Assembly (NCBI GenBank): GCA_965237855.1
Contig: CBDEGK010000001.1
Span: 372,001 to 436,000, forward strand
Direction: 5' to 3'
DNA from: CBDEGK01 sp965237855
Lineage (GTDB): Bacteria > Pseudomonadota > Gammaproteobacteria > Pseudomonadales > Halieaceae
Length of the DNA: 64,000 bases
Under the pieces are notes generated by a model that did not search any database, had not been told where the DNA came from, and saw only the letters and a list, made by a program, of their open reading frames with translations. Shown here in pieces: positions 51,136 to 60,426 of the stretch (its first letter is position 1; every line of letters starts with the position of its first letter). A program made the position numbers and the translations under genes.

Positions 51136-52854
51136 ATGGCAGACGAACTGCAGTGGGATCACAGTGTAGATGTACTGGTGGTCGGGTCCGGCAACGGCGG
51201 CCTGACGGCAGCGTTGTGTTGCTATGAAATGGGCGCCGAGGATGTACTGGTTATCGAAAAATCGGAACTGTTTGGTGGCACCAGCTCGGTGTCCGGTGGT
51301 GGTGTGTGGGTACCCTGCAATCGCTACGCCAAAGCGGCGGGTGCGGAGGACTCCTTCGAAAAAGCCAAGACCTACCTGATGAACTGTCTGCCGCAAGGGC
51401 AGGTTCCCGAGCACATGATTGACACGTATCTGAGCAATGCCCCCAGCATGGTTGATTTTCTTCATGAGCGCACGCAGGTGCGCTACGTGACATTGGAGCA
51501 CTACCCGGACTATTACACCAACATGGAGGGGTCCATGGCCGGTCACCGCTCGATGGAACCTGAAACCATCAATGCCAATGAGCTGGGCAAGGAGTTCAGA
51601 CAGCTGCGGCGTACACACCCCATGATGCACCTGGGTGGTTTGATCGGTATTACCCAGGTTGAAGCGGCGCTGCTGGTCGCCCAGCTACCGGGTTGGTTGG
51701 GTGCCGCGGCCAAGATGGTGGCGAAATATATTCTCGATATTCCCTGGCGCCTGTTTGGTGATCGTTATGATCGGCGCCTGGCAACCGGCTGCGCAGGAGT
51801 GGCACGCTTGCGCCGCTCCATGCAGGACCGGGATATGCCCCTGTGGCTGAATGCGCCGATGCAATCCCTGCTGACCGATGGCGCCGGTAGAGTGATCGGT
51901 GCGGTGGTAGATCGAGACGGCAAACCATTGCGGGTTCAGGCTCGCAAAGGCCTGGTATTGGCTGCCGGTGGTTTCGAGCACAACCAGGAAATGCGCGAGC
52001 AATATTTGCCCAAGCCCACCAATCGTTTCTGGAGTGCCGGCGTCAAAGAGAATACTGGCGATGCAATTCGCGAGGGACTGCGCCTGGGCGCCAAAATGCA
52101 CATGATCAATTCTGCCTGGTGGACCAATACCATTTCCGTGCCCGGTGAGGCCATACCGCGCCTGAGTATCATGGAAAAGTCTTACCCGGGTTCCATTGTA
52201 GTCAATCTTGCGGGCCAGCGTTTCAGCAATGAATCCCAGAACTACATGGCCTATACCCTGGAGACTTTTGAGAAACACTCTGAGGAAAATCCATGCGTGC
52301 CCAGTTGGCAAATTTTTGACGCCAACTTTCGCGCCACCTATTTTGTCGGCCCGCTCTACAACAGCAAAATGCGTCCCGACTGGGCGCTGCCGGGCAGCTA
52401 CCAGAAAGAGGGTTTTCTCACCATTGCCAACAGCGTTCGTGAGTTGGCGGACAAAGTGGGTATTGATGCCGATGGCCTGGAGGCGACGATTGAGCGTTTT
52501 AATGGCTATGCCGAAACCGGGAAAGACCTGGAGCTGGGGCGCGGTGATTCGCTGTATGACCGCTACTACGGCGACCCAAGGGTGGAACCCAATCCCTGCC
52601 TGGGCCCGGTTGCCAAGCCGCCGTTTTATGCCATGAAAATTGACCCGGGTGATTTTGGCACCCAGGGCGGCATGGTGGTGACGCCCAACGCCGAGGTAAT
52701 AAAAGAAGATGGCAGTACCATTGCCGGGCTGTACGCCATCGGTAATTGCAGCGCGCCGGTATTGCCGAACTATCCAGGGCCGGGTTCCACCCTGGGTCCC
52801 GCCATGACGTTCGGGTACCAGGCCGCCAAGCACATTTGCCAGTGGCAGGACTGA
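51136..52854 (+). CDS. FAD-binding dehydrogenase, 3-ketosteroid delta1-dehydrogenase-like
   Basis: The 572-residue flavoprotein belongs to the fumarate-reductase/KstD superfamily. The FAD Rossmann motif is DVLVVGSGNGGLTAALCCYE (about 12-31), with TSSVSGGGVWVPCN as the conserved GGxxxx loop. C-terminal GLYAIGNCSAPVLPNYPGPG and TLGPAMTFGYQAAKHI are family hallmarks. KstD enzymes desaturate ring A of 3-ketosteroids; the substrate here is inferred from resemblance only. The MFS gene overlaps its stop, so they likely form an operon for uptake and oxidation. Confidence 0.8.
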   Translation: MADELQWDHSVDVLVVGSGNGGLTAALCCYEMGAEDVLVIEKSELFGGTSSVSGGGVWVPCNRYAKAAGAEDSFEKAKTYLMNCLPQGQVPEHMIDTYLSNAPSMVDFLHERTQVRYVTLEHYPDYYTNMEGSMAGHRSMEPETINANELGKEFRQLRRTHPMMHLGGLIGITQVEAALLVAQLPGWLGAAAKMVAKYILDIPWRLFGDRYDRRLATGCAGVARLRRSMQDRDMPLWLNAPMQSLLTDGAGRVIGAVVDRDGKPLRVQARKGLVLAAGGFEHNQEMREQYLPKPTNRFWSAGVKENTGDAIREGLRLGAKMHMINSAWWTNTISVPGEAIPRLSIMEKSYPGSIVVNLAGQRFSNESQNYMAYTLETFEKHSEENPCVPSWQIFDANFRATYFVGPLYNSKMRPDWALPGSYQKEGFLTIANSVRELADKVGIDADGLEATIERFNGYAETGKDLELGRGDSLYDRYYGDPRVEPNPCLGPVAKPPFYAMKIDPGDFGTQGGMVVTPNAEVIKEDGSTIAGLYAIGNCSAPVLPNYPGPGSTLGPAMTFGYQAAKHICQWQD

Positions 52855-54164
52855 GTAGCCCACAACAACTGATTGATCAGTCGCCGGTGGGCCTGGCCCA
52901 ACTGGCGTTACTCGGCATCTGCTTTTTTCTCAATATGGTGGACGGCTTCGACGTGCTGGCCATGTCCTTTGCGGCACCAACCCTGGCAGACGACTGGAGC
53001 CTGAGTCCTCAGCGGCTCGGTATTGTGTTCAGTGCCGGGGTGTTGGGAATGACATTGGGGGCCATGTTGTTGGCTCCTGTCACCGATCGTATTGGCCGAC
53101 GTCCCATGATACTGCTGGCCGTCCTGGTGATGGGCTGTGCCATGTTTTGTACCGGCTACGCGACCAACTTACCTACCATGGTTGCACTGCGTGTTGTCAC
53201 CGGCCTGGCGATCGGTGCCATGCTGGCGAGCCTGACGGCGCTGGTGAGTGAGTTTTTCCCCGACCGGCACCGCAATCTGGCGGTTGGGGTTATGTTGGCC
53301 GGCTACCCACTGGGCGCGGTGCTGGGTGGAGCTCTCGCGGCCGTGCTAATTCCCCAGTACGGTTGGCAGGGTGTCTTTTTTGCCGGTGGCCTGATGACCC
53401 TGGGGACACTGCCGCTGGTCTGGCGACTGGTGCCCGAGAGTGTTCAATTCCTGGCATCCCGACGCCGCCCCAACTCACTGGCGCGTATCAATCAGATCTT
53501 GCAGCAGTTGGGACACAAGGCGCTCGATGATTTGCCGGTGCTGGCGGATGAGCCGCCGCCTGCGCGGGTGCGCTCCCTGCTTGAGGGCCAGTATCGCGAG
53601 GCCACACTGCGCCTGTGGTGCAGTTTTTTTCTCTGCTTCGGTACCCTGTATTTTCTCCTGAGCTGGATTCCCAAGCTACTGGTGGATGCGGGTATACCGC
53701 TCAACCAGGCCATTTATGCCGGCATTGCCTTCAACCTGGGCGGGGCTGGCGGCAATCTGTTGATGGGTTGGGCCTCGGGGCGCTTCGGTTTGCAGCGAAC
53801 CATCCTGGTTTTCAACCTGATGGCGGCTGCCGGTATGCTGGTGTTTGCCTCAGCGTCGCTGGCGGTCAGCAGCCTGTTGCTACTGACTGGCTTTATCGGT
53901 TTGTTTCAGCAGGGTGGCTTCGTGGGTTTTTACATGGTGGCAGCGCGAGTCTACCCGGCGGAAATTCGCACCACGGGCGTGGGCTGGGGCATCGGACTGG
54001 GCCGTTTTGGAGCGGTTATCGCGCCCTATATGGCGGGGCTATTAATCGGGGCTGGCTGGAGTGGCAATCTATTGTTCGTCTTGTTCTCTGTGCCGTTGAT
54101 CATCGGTGGCCTGGTGGTGCTAACGATCCGTGCTGGTGAGCTAGGCATTGTCCATGAAACTTAA
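52842..54164 (+). CDS. MFS transporter, aromatic-acid:H+ symporter type
   Basis: The transporter is about 440 residues if it starts at GTG 52842, overlapping the dehydrogenase by 13 bp; the earlier open frame to 52746 is antisense-like coding in the previous gene. Twelve membrane segments are visible, with the AAHS motif NMVDGFDVLAMSFAAP in segment 1 and DRIGRRPM in the 2-3 loop. The family imports 4-hydroxybenzoate and similar acids. Its pairing with a KstD-like enzyme suggests import of a steroid side-chain or aromatic acid. Confidence 0.85.
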   Translation: MAGLSSPQQLIDQSPVGLAQLALLGICFFLNMVDGFDVLAMSFAAPTLADDWSLSPQRLGIVFSAGVLGMTLGAMLLAPVTDRIGRRPMILLAVLVMGCAMFCTGYATNLPTMVALRVVTGLAIGAMLASLTALVSEFFPDRHRNLAVGVMLAGYPLGAVLGGALAAVLIPQYGWQGVFFAGGLMTLGTLPLVWRLVPESVQFLASRRRPNSLARINQILQQLGHKALDDLPVLADEPPPARVRSLLEGQYREATLRLWCSFFLCFGTLYFLLSWIPKLLVDAGIPLNQAIYAGIAFNLGGAGGNLLMGWASGRFGLQRTILVFNLMAAAGMLVFASASLAVSSLLLLTGFIGLFQQGGFVGFYMVAARVYPAEIRTTGVGWGIGLGRFGAVIAPYMAGLLIGAGWSGNLLFVLFSVPLIIGGLVVLTIRAGELGIVHET

Positions 54165-54169
54165 GCCCA

Positions 54170-55282
54170 TCACGCCTCAACGAATTCTACAACTTCCAGG
54201 TGAAAGCCTGACAACGCGTTGAATCGTGTGGGGGCTGACATGGCTCTCATCTTGCCGATGCCAATTTGTTTGAGTATTTGCGAGCCGGTGCCGATCAGAC
54301 GGTAAATCTGGGTGCCATCACTGCCATCGCTGACGGCCTGGGGCACCGCAGGAAACTGCAGTACTTCCTCCAGCTGTCGCGCGGTGGTTTCCCCCTGGTC
54401 GATCAACACCATGGCGCCGGCACCTTCGTCGGCAATGCGTTGCATGGCGCGCCGGTAAGACCAGCCGCCAGTGCCCTCAGGTAAGACCGTGCCGAGTACG
54501 TCGCGCAGGGTATTGATGGTTTGAACGCGCACCAGTACAGGTTTGTCTTCCGTGATATCGCCGAGGGTGAGGGCGTAGTGGAGACGGTTGTCTAGCAGGT
54601 CCAGGAAGGTGTGGAGTTCGAACTCACCGAAGTCCGTGTTGATGAGCTTGTGGTCCTTGAGCTCAACCGACTGCTCGTGCATGGCGCGATAGGCGATGAG
54701 GTCGGCAATGGTGCCAATCTTGATACCGTGTTTGGCGCCAAACTCCTCGAGTTGTGGGCGCCGTGCCATGGTGCCATCTTCGTTCATGATTTCGACGATC
54801 AGGGAAGCCGGTGAAAATCCAGCCATGCGCGCCAGGTCGGTGCCCGCTTCGGTGTGTCCCGCGCGCCTCAGCACGCCGCCGGGTTTGGAGACCAGGGGAA
54901 AAATATGCCCCGGTTGAATGATATCTTCGGGCTTGGCATCGGTAGCCACCGCAGCCAGCACCGTTTTCGCGCGCTGGGCGGCACTGATGCCGGGTCCGAC
55001 TCGCTGGGCGGCATCAATGGACACGGTGAAGTTTGTTTCGTGCTGAGAACGGTTGTCTCGCACCATCAGGGGCAAGTTGAGACGTTGCGCTTGTTCCAGG
55101 GTGATGGGCATACAGATCAACCCGCAGGCCTCACTGGAAAAAAAGTTAATGATCTCGGGAGTGACGGCTTCAGCAGCAATGATCAGGTCGCCTTCATTTT
55201 CCCGATCTTCGTCGTCCATCAGGATCACCATCTTGCCCTGGCGAATGTCCTCGACGATATCTGCTACGCTGCTGAGTGCCAT
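54170..55282 (-). CDS. ribB: RibBA-like protein: DHBP synthase with degenerate GTP cyclohydrolase II domain
   Basis: Of 370 residues, the N-terminal 200 are a complete 3,4-dihydroxy-2-butanone-4-phosphate synthase for riboflavin: DDEDRENEGDLIIAAE (acidic loop), CMPIT, NFTVSIDA, and HTEAGTDLARMAG. The C-terminal half has the fold of GTP cyclohydrolase II (LVRVQTINTLRDVLG, about 260) but lacks its zinc cysteines (no CxTGDxxxSxRCDC), so that domain should not be catalytic. Such RibB-plus-dead-RibA forms are widespread in gammaproteobacteria. Another riboflavin gene copy should exist elsewhere. Confidence 0.92.
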   Translation of the reverse strand: MALSSVADIVEDIRQGKMVILMDDEDRENEGDLIIAAEAVTPEIINFFSSEACGLICMPITLEQAQRLNLPLMVRDNRSQHETNFTVSIDAAQRVGPGISAAQRAKTVLAAVATDAKPEDIIQPGHIFPLVSKPGGVLRRAGHTEAGTDLARMAGFSPASLIVEIMNEDGTMARRPQLEEFGAKHGIKIGTIADLIAYRAMHEQSVELKDHKLINTDFGEFELHTFLDLLDNRLHYALTLGDITEDKPVLVRVQTINTLRDVLGTVLPEGTGGWSYRRAMQRIADEGAGAMVLIDQGETTARQLEEVLQFPAVPQAVSDGSDGTQIYRLIGTGSQILKQIGIGKMRAMSAPTRFNALSGFHLEVVEFVEA

Positions 55283-55288
55283 GACGCT

Positions 55289-56470
55289 TTATACCATTTC
55301 TATGGCGATGGCAGTGGCTTCACCACCGCCAATACAGAGGGCGGCTATGCCGCGTTTCTCACCGCGCTGCTTGAGCTGGTGCATCAGGCTGACCACGATG
55401 CGAGAGCCGGTAGAGCCGATAGGATGGCCCTGGGCGCAGGCGCCACCATGGATATTGACCTTCTCGTAGTCCAGATCACACTCGCGTATTGCCAGCATGG
55501 TGACCATGGCGAAGGCCTCGTTGATTTCAAACAGGTCGACTTCGTCCTTGCTCCAGCCGCATTTCTCCAACACCTTGTTGATGGCGCCAATTGGGGCGAC
55601 GGTAAAATCTTCTGGGTTCTGTGAGTGGCGAGCATGGGCGACAATCTTTGCCATTGGTGTCACGCCTTTTTCCGCCACCGCATCAGCGGACATCAGCAGC
55701 AGGGCGCTGGCCCCGTCGGAAATGGAGCTGGCATTGGCGGCAGTGATGGTGCCGTCTTTGGCAAATGCGGGCCGCAGGGAGGGAATTTTTTCCAGATTGG
55801 CTTTCAGCGGTTGTTCGTCTTCACTGACCACGGTTTCGCCGCGCCTGGTGGTGACGGTGACCGGTGTGATTTCCTCATCCAGCTTGCCCGCTTCCATTGC
55901 CGTTTTTGCACGCGTGAGTGAGGCAATAGCAAAGTCGTCCATCTGTTCCCGGGTAATGCCATATTGGTCGGCAGTTTCCTGGGCGAAAGAGCCCATGGCG
56001 CGACCGGTGTAGGCGTCTTCCAGGCCATCGATGAACATATGGTCCGGCATCTGATTGGCACCGGTGCGCAGACCTGCTCGGCCGCCCAGTACCAGGTGGG
56101 GGGCATTGCTCATGCTCTCCATGCCGCCACCGATGGCAATACGGTTGGTGCCGGCGACAATACTGTCGTGGGCACAGATGGTGGCCTGCATGGCAGAGGC
56201 ACACATTTTGTTGACCGTGACCGCACCGGTAGAGGTGGGGATGCCGGCGCCGATGGCGGCCTGGCGGGCCGGGGCTTGCTTGAGGCCGGCGGGCAGCACA
56301 CAGCCCATAAAGACCTCGTCGATATCCGCCGCGTCTATACCGGCTTTTTCAATACTCGCAGTGATGGCGGCGCTGCCCAGTTCCGGCGCTGACACGGCAC
56401 TCAGCTTACCTTGCAATCCGCCCATTGGGGTGCGTGCCCCGCTGACGATATAGACCTCTGGCTGGCTCAT
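55289..56470 (-). CDS. Acetyl-CoA C-acetyltransferase (thiolase)
   Basis: The 393-residue thiolase has catalytic Cys90 in NKMCASAMQA, GHPIGSTGSR with the catalytic His, and CIGGGEATAIAIE with the second Cys. ATG 56470 is used; the frame opens 16 codons earlier. Motifs fit biosynthetic or degradative acetoacetyl-CoA thiolase (AtoB/PhaA type). The RibBA gene starts 6 bp after its stop, and the AraC-type regulator lies upstream. Confidence 0.95.
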   Translation of the reverse strand: MSQPEVYIVSGARTPMGGLQGKLSAVSAPELGSAAITASIEKAGIDAADIDEVFMGCVLPAGLKQAPARQAAIGAGIPTSTGAVTVNKMCASAMQATICAHDSIVAGTNRIAIGGGMESMSNAPHLVLGGRAGLRTGANQMPDHMFIDGLEDAYTGRAMGSFAQETADQYGITREQMDDFAIASLTRAKTAMEAGKLDEEITPVTVTTRRGETVVSEDEQPLKANLEKIPSLRPAFAKDGTITAANASSISDGASALLLMSADAVAEKGVTPMAKIVAHARHSQNPEDFTVAPIGAINKVLEKCGWSKDEVDLFEINEAFAMVTMLAIRECDLDYEKVNIHGGACAQGHPIGSTGSRIVVSLMHQLKQRGEKRGIAALCIGGGEATAIAIEMV

Positions 56471-56539
56471 TTGGCGATTCCTGTGACGGTGGGATAGGAG
56501 GGGCGCATTTAGCCACAATGGCCCTTCTGGGGCAAGGTT

Positions 56540-57529
56540 TTAGCGACTGGCACTGAACAGCTTGCCGCGCACATTAACGCGGTAGCGGGCCGGGGTTATA
56601 CCGGTCTGTTTCTTGAATAAACTGGTGAAATAGCTGACGTCGTGCAGCCCCACCTGCCAGGCCACTTCGCCGACCGACAGGTTGGTGGCGCGCAGCAGCT
56701 CCTGGGCGGTGCTCATTCGCTGGGCTTGCAGGTAGGCTAATGGTGATTTACCGGTGGCCTGTTTAAAGCGACGCGACAGCGTGGATTTGGCACAACCCAT
56801 GGCGTTGCTGAGCCCATCGATACTCGGAGACAGGTGCATTTTGTCCTGTAGCCATTGCTGCGCATCCAGCACCAGCTCATCGTGGTGCATGGCGTCATCG
56901 CTGGATTGAAACGCGTGTGCACGAAAGGGGCGTCTGATCTCCGGTGAAAATTGGTTCTCCACCGCCCGCGCAATACGCTGGCCAAACCAGTCTTCGGCGA
57001 TATGGATCATAAGATCGGCGATGGAGTTGACGCTGCCGGCGCAGTACAGGTTTTCGGCCTGGGTTATAAGATGGCGGCGCTTCAATTTTACCTGGGGATA
57101 GCGACGCTGGAAGGTGTCGAAGTAATTCCAATGGGTGGTGGCGGCCTTGCCGTCGAGCAGGCCTGCCTCGGCGAGAAAACAGCTGCCCGTGCCGACGCTG
57201 CAGATTAGCGTGCCGCGTTCATGCAACTGGTGCAGCACCGGCAACCAGGCCATTTGTTGGCGCAGTACCGGTTGGGGGTTGCGCCACATGGCAGGCAGCA
57301 ACAACATGTCGCAGTCATCGATCTCCTCCAGTAGCAGGCCGGGGCTGATCGGCAGTCCTCCCACCGTTATCACGGGTTCCCGGGTCAGCGCCGCGAACTC
57401 GAAGCTGAGATGACCGTCACCGCGCTTGCCGGCGGCAGCAGCCTGGCTGGTGCCTTCTAATACATCCATCGGCAAGGCCAGGCTGGTTGCCAGTGCGCGG
57501 GGGTAGAGGGCGGCTATGACTTTTTTCAT
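56540..57529 (-). CDS. GlxA-family AraC-type regulator
   Basis: The regulator is 329 residues. The N-terminal half is a DJ-1/PfpI-like domain (CDMLLLPAMWRN, then TLICSVGTGSCFLAEAGLLDG with the nucleophile-elbow Cys); the C-terminal AraC helix-turn-helix pair (about 225-320) contains GCAKSTLSRRFKQATGKSPL and SVGEVAWQVGLHDVSYFTSL. GlxA-type proteins often regulate carnitine, choline or amine use. It is divergent from fabY, with a short AT-rich space (57530-57627) for both promoters. Confidence 0.9.
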   Translation of the reverse strand: MKKVIAALYPRALATSLALPMDVLEGTSQAAAAGKRGDGHLSFEFAALTREPVITVGGLPISPGLLLEEIDDCDMLLLPAMWRNPQPVLRQQMAWLPVLHQLHERGTLICSVGTGSCFLAEAGLLDGKAATTHWNYFDTFQRRYPQVKLKRRHLITQAENLYCAGSVNSIADLMIHIAEDWFGQRIARAVENQFSPEIRRPFRAHAFQSSDDAMHHDELVLDAQQWLQDKMHLSPSIDGLSNAMGCAKSTLSRRFKQATGKSPLAYLQAQRMSTAQELLRATNLSVGEVAWQVGLHDVSYFTSLFKKQTGITPARYRVNVRGKLFSASR

Positions 57530-57627
57530 GATGACTCATATACCATATAAAATGAGCAAAATACCATATATCGTCCGCCAGCCGCTACTTACAATAAGGT
57601 CATTGGAGACGAGGGAGGAACAGACTG

Positions 57628-59484
57628 TTGCGGTTACCGGTTATTGTAGGTTTTGGAGGCGTTAACGCCGCCGGCCGTGGTTCTATGCACCACAGCTATC
57701 GACGCATGGTTATTGACGCATTGCCTCGGGCCCAGGCGGATCATACCTGGGCCAGTCTTGCCGGATTGACCGGTGTAGACTGGGATGGCAGCGCCGAAAC
57801 GCGTCAGCGCCTGGCCGCCGGCAGCCTGATCAGACGTATTGAACCGCACTTGTTTGACGTCGATGAGGTGGCCTGGAATCGCCGCATGGTGGCCCATTCC
57901 GAGCAGCTGCCCATGAGTTTTAGCACCCAGACCAGGCAATTGCCGCCAGAACTGCCGTCGGGATGGAAGGTGACCCCCCTGGATGATAACCATGTGCATG
58001 TGGAAATCGACCAGGGCATGGTTTTTTTGCTGCCCACCACCCGTGAAGCCGCGGTTAAAGCTGCGGGGCAATTACCCAGTGGCTTTGAGCCCGGCACCTT
58101 GTACCAGTCTCGCAGCCATCCGCGTGGACTGCAGATGACGGTCTTCGCCGCCTCGGACGCACTGGCCAATACCGGTATAAGTTGGGAGCTGCTACGCAAC
58201 AAAGTTCCAGTAGACCAGGTCTCGGTCTATGCCGGTAGTGGCATGAGCCAGCTTGATGGCAGCGGCAACGGCGGTATGGTCAAGGCCCGCGCCAACGGCA
58301 GGAAGGTGACCTCGAAATACTGTCCCTTTGGCTTTGCAGAGATGCCGGCGGACTTTATTAATGCCTATGTACTGGGCAGCCTGGGTACCACGGGTACCAG
58401 CATGGGCGCCTGTGCCTCCTTTCTCTACAACCTGCGCCAGGGCATCCACGATATCCAGAGTGGCCGCAGTCGGATCGCTATTGTCGGTAATGCCGAGGCG
58501 CCGATTACGCCGGAAGTTATGGACGGTTATGCTGCCATGGGAGCACTGGCCAGCGACAAGGGCCTACGCGAGTTGGACGGTCTGGCTGCCGACCAGGACC
58601 CGGATTATCGCCGAGCCTGTCGCCCCTTTGGTGAGAACTGCGGGTTCACCATTGCGGAATCGGCGCAAATGGTGGTGCTGTTTGATGATGAACTGGCGCT
58701 GGAATTGGGCGCCTCCATATACGGCTCGGTGACCGATGTGTTTGTGAATGCCGACGGCCACAAGAAATCCATAGCCGCCCCCGGGGTGGGCAATTACATT
58801 ACCATGGCCAAGGCGGTTGCCTCGGCACGCGCACTGGTGGGAGCAAAAGCGATGCGCGAAGGCGGCCTGGTTCAGGCCCACGGCACCGGCACGCCACAGA
58901 ATCGGGTGACGGAATCCCACATCCTCAACGAAGTTGCCAGGACCCAAGGCATAGAGCGCTGGCCGGTGGTGGCAGTGAAGGCCTACCTGGGACATTCCAT
59001 AGGCACTGCGGCGGCGGATCAACTCACCACCACTCTGGGTATCTGGCAGCATGGCATATTGCCCGGTATTCACACCATTGATGCGGTGGCCGCGGATGTT
59101 CACAGCAGCCACCTGGAGCTCTCCACGCAGCACAGAAGCATCGATGTAGAGGCGCAGCGCTATGCCATCATTAATGCCAAGGGCTTCGGTGGTAACAATG
59201 CCTCCGCCACGGTATTGGCGCCCACCAGCACCCGCGATATGTTGGCGCAACGGCACGGTGCCGCAGCCATGACCCAGTGGCAACGAAATAATGAAGCGGT
59301 GCAATTGGCCAGCGAGACCTATGACCAGTCTGCCTGCAGGGGCGAGGCGCGGCCCACTTACAAGTTCGACCACGGTGTTCTCGGCCAGGACGATGTAGAG
59401 CTGAGTGCCGACAAGCTGACCATCAAGGCCTTGGATGTGGAGTTGCCGCTGGTTGCAGAAAGTCCCTATCGAGACATGTTGTAG
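57628..59484 (+). CDS. fabY: Beta-ketoacyl-ACP synthase, FabY type
   Basis: The 618-residue thiolase-fold enzyme matches FabY, which starts fatty-acid synthesis in Pseudomonas aeruginosa by condensing acetyl-CoA with malonyl-ACP in place of FabH. Catalytic Cys262 is in GTSMGACASF, His418 in HGTGTPQN and His456 in YLGHSIGTAAAD. TTG 57628 follows GGGAGGA. FabY is longer than FabB/F (about 410). It heads a co-directional run to the window end. Confidence 0.88.
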   Translation: MRLPVIVGFGGVNAAGRGSMHHSYRRMVIDALPRAQADHTWASLAGLTGVDWDGSAETRQRLAAGSLIRRIEPHLFDVDEVAWNRRMVAHSEQLPMSFSTQTRQLPPELPSGWKVTPLDDNHVHVEIDQGMVFLLPTTREAAVKAAGQLPSGFEPGTLYQSRSHPRGLQMTVFAASDALANTGISWELLRNKVPVDQVSVYAGSGMSQLDGSGNGGMVKARANGRKVTSKYCPFGFAEMPADFINAYVLGSLGTTGTSMGACASFLYNLRQGIHDIQSGRSRIAIVGNAEAPITPEVMDGYAAMGALASDKGLRELDGLAADQDPDYRRACRPFGENCGFTIAESAQMVVLFDDELALELGASIYGSVTDVFVNADGHKKSIAAPGVGNYITMAKAVASARALVGAKAMREGGLVQAHGTGTPQNRVTESHILNEVARTQGIERWPVVAVKAYLGHSIGTAAADQLTTTLGIWQHGILPGIHTIDAVAADVHSSHLELSTQHRSIDVEAQRYAIINAKGFGGNNASATVLAPTSTRDMLAQRHGAAAMTQWQRNNEAVQLASETYDQSACRGEARPTYKFDHGVLGQDDVELSADKLTIKALDVELPLVAESPYRDML

Positions 59485-59585
59485 GCCCATTTTTGTGCAC
59501 TGGTTCACAGTTCTCTCTATCGGGGGATGATTTTGCGCGCCACAGTTGATACACACGGGACAAGTGCTAAGAGAAGAGGTATCCC

Positions 59586-59810
59586 GTGCGCAAATTTCGC
59601 CGGCATTCACTGGTCATTCCCATCTTTGATGAGGGCAACGATATCCGCGTGGCCTTCAAATCGCGGATGCTTGCGCAGATAGCCCGTATAGATGAGTATC
59701 GTCGCCAGATGGCCCACAGAGAGGGCAGGGAGTTAAGTCGTGACGAAGCCGCGCGGGAATGGATTCACCGATTCGCTGAAGAATTCCACGACAGCATCAG
59801 CTGGCGTTAA
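59586..59810 (+). CDS. Small conserved-looking protein, unknown function
   Basis: 74 residues from GTG 59586, after AGAAGAGG. It is highly charged, with an amphipathic helix (MLAQIARIDEYRRQMAHREG) and RDEAAREWIHRFAEEFHD, a short helical protein. No family recognised. It overlaps the start of the next frame, as often happens for small genes in one operon. Confidence 0.55.
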   Translation: MRKFRRHSLVIPIFDEGNDIRVAFKSRMLAQIARIDEYRRQMAHREGRELSRDEAAREWIHRFAEEFHDSISWR

Positions 59811-60423
59811 CCGCAGTTCCTTTCGCTATGGTCGATGGCTGGCTGGTGCCGGCTCGCTGATTGTAGTAATTTGCGTGGCCTTGTTGACGGGGGCGGGTGC
59901 CATGCAAAGTGCGGACTATCGTGTAGAAATCAATCTGGATGCCAACGCTGCCTGGGCCCGGCTCAGCGACTTTTCCCTGGCGGTCAACTACGTGCCGGGT
60001 CTGACCGATCTAAAAATCAACACCGAGCAAACCAGTGGCGTTGGCGCCAGCCGAACGGTGTACACTGGTGGCAAACTGGCACTGGATGAAACCATTATAG
60101 AATGGCGTGAGGGTGAGGGTTTCAGCATTCGCCTGCATCGCGGCGACGACGGCCCCATACCACCAATGACCGAGGCCTATTTCGATTACGGGCTGGAGCT
60201 GGAAGGGGGTAAGGTCTACCTGCACAACCGAATGCGCTATCGCGTTGGCCTGGGTTGGCTGGGCAGGTTGCTGGACTGGCTGGCGATCAACAGGGTGGTC
60301 AAGAGCGCACTGCGCGACACCACGATTGCGCAGAAGTTGTTTTACGAAAGCGGCGAGAAGGTGGACAAGGATACCCTGGCGGCCGCCAAAAAGTCCTTGT
60401 CTAATCGACAGCCGACGCCATAG
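59740..60423 (+). CDS. SRPBCC-type protein with one membrane segment
   Basis: The 227 residues from GTG 59740 overlap the previous gene by 71 bp; the start could also be internal (the coding signal is clear from about residue 30). A hydrophobic segment (LAGAGSLIVVICVALLTGAG, about 33-52) anchors it, followed by a START/SRPBCC lipid-binding-like domain (VEINLDANAAWARLSDFSLA, YVPGLTDLKI). Such proteins bind hydrophobic ligands. The start choice is unsure. Confidence 0.65.
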   Translation: MTKPRGNGFTDSLKNSTTASAGVNRSSFRYGRWLAGAGSLIVVICVALLTGAGAMQSADYRVEINLDANAAWARLSDFSLAVNYVPGLTDLKINTEQTSGVGASRTVYTGGKLALDETIIEWREGEGFSIRLHRGDDGPIPPMTEAYFDYGLELEGGKVYLHNRMRYRVGLGWLGRLLDWLAINRVVKSALRDTTIAQKLFYESGEKVDKDTLAAAKKSLSNRQPTP

Positions 60424-60426
60424 CCC

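Noticed and set aside
51685..52863. A long minus-strand open frame across the KstD-like gene
   Set aside because: It is antisense to a clear flavoprotein; the open frame reflects GC-rich codon usage.
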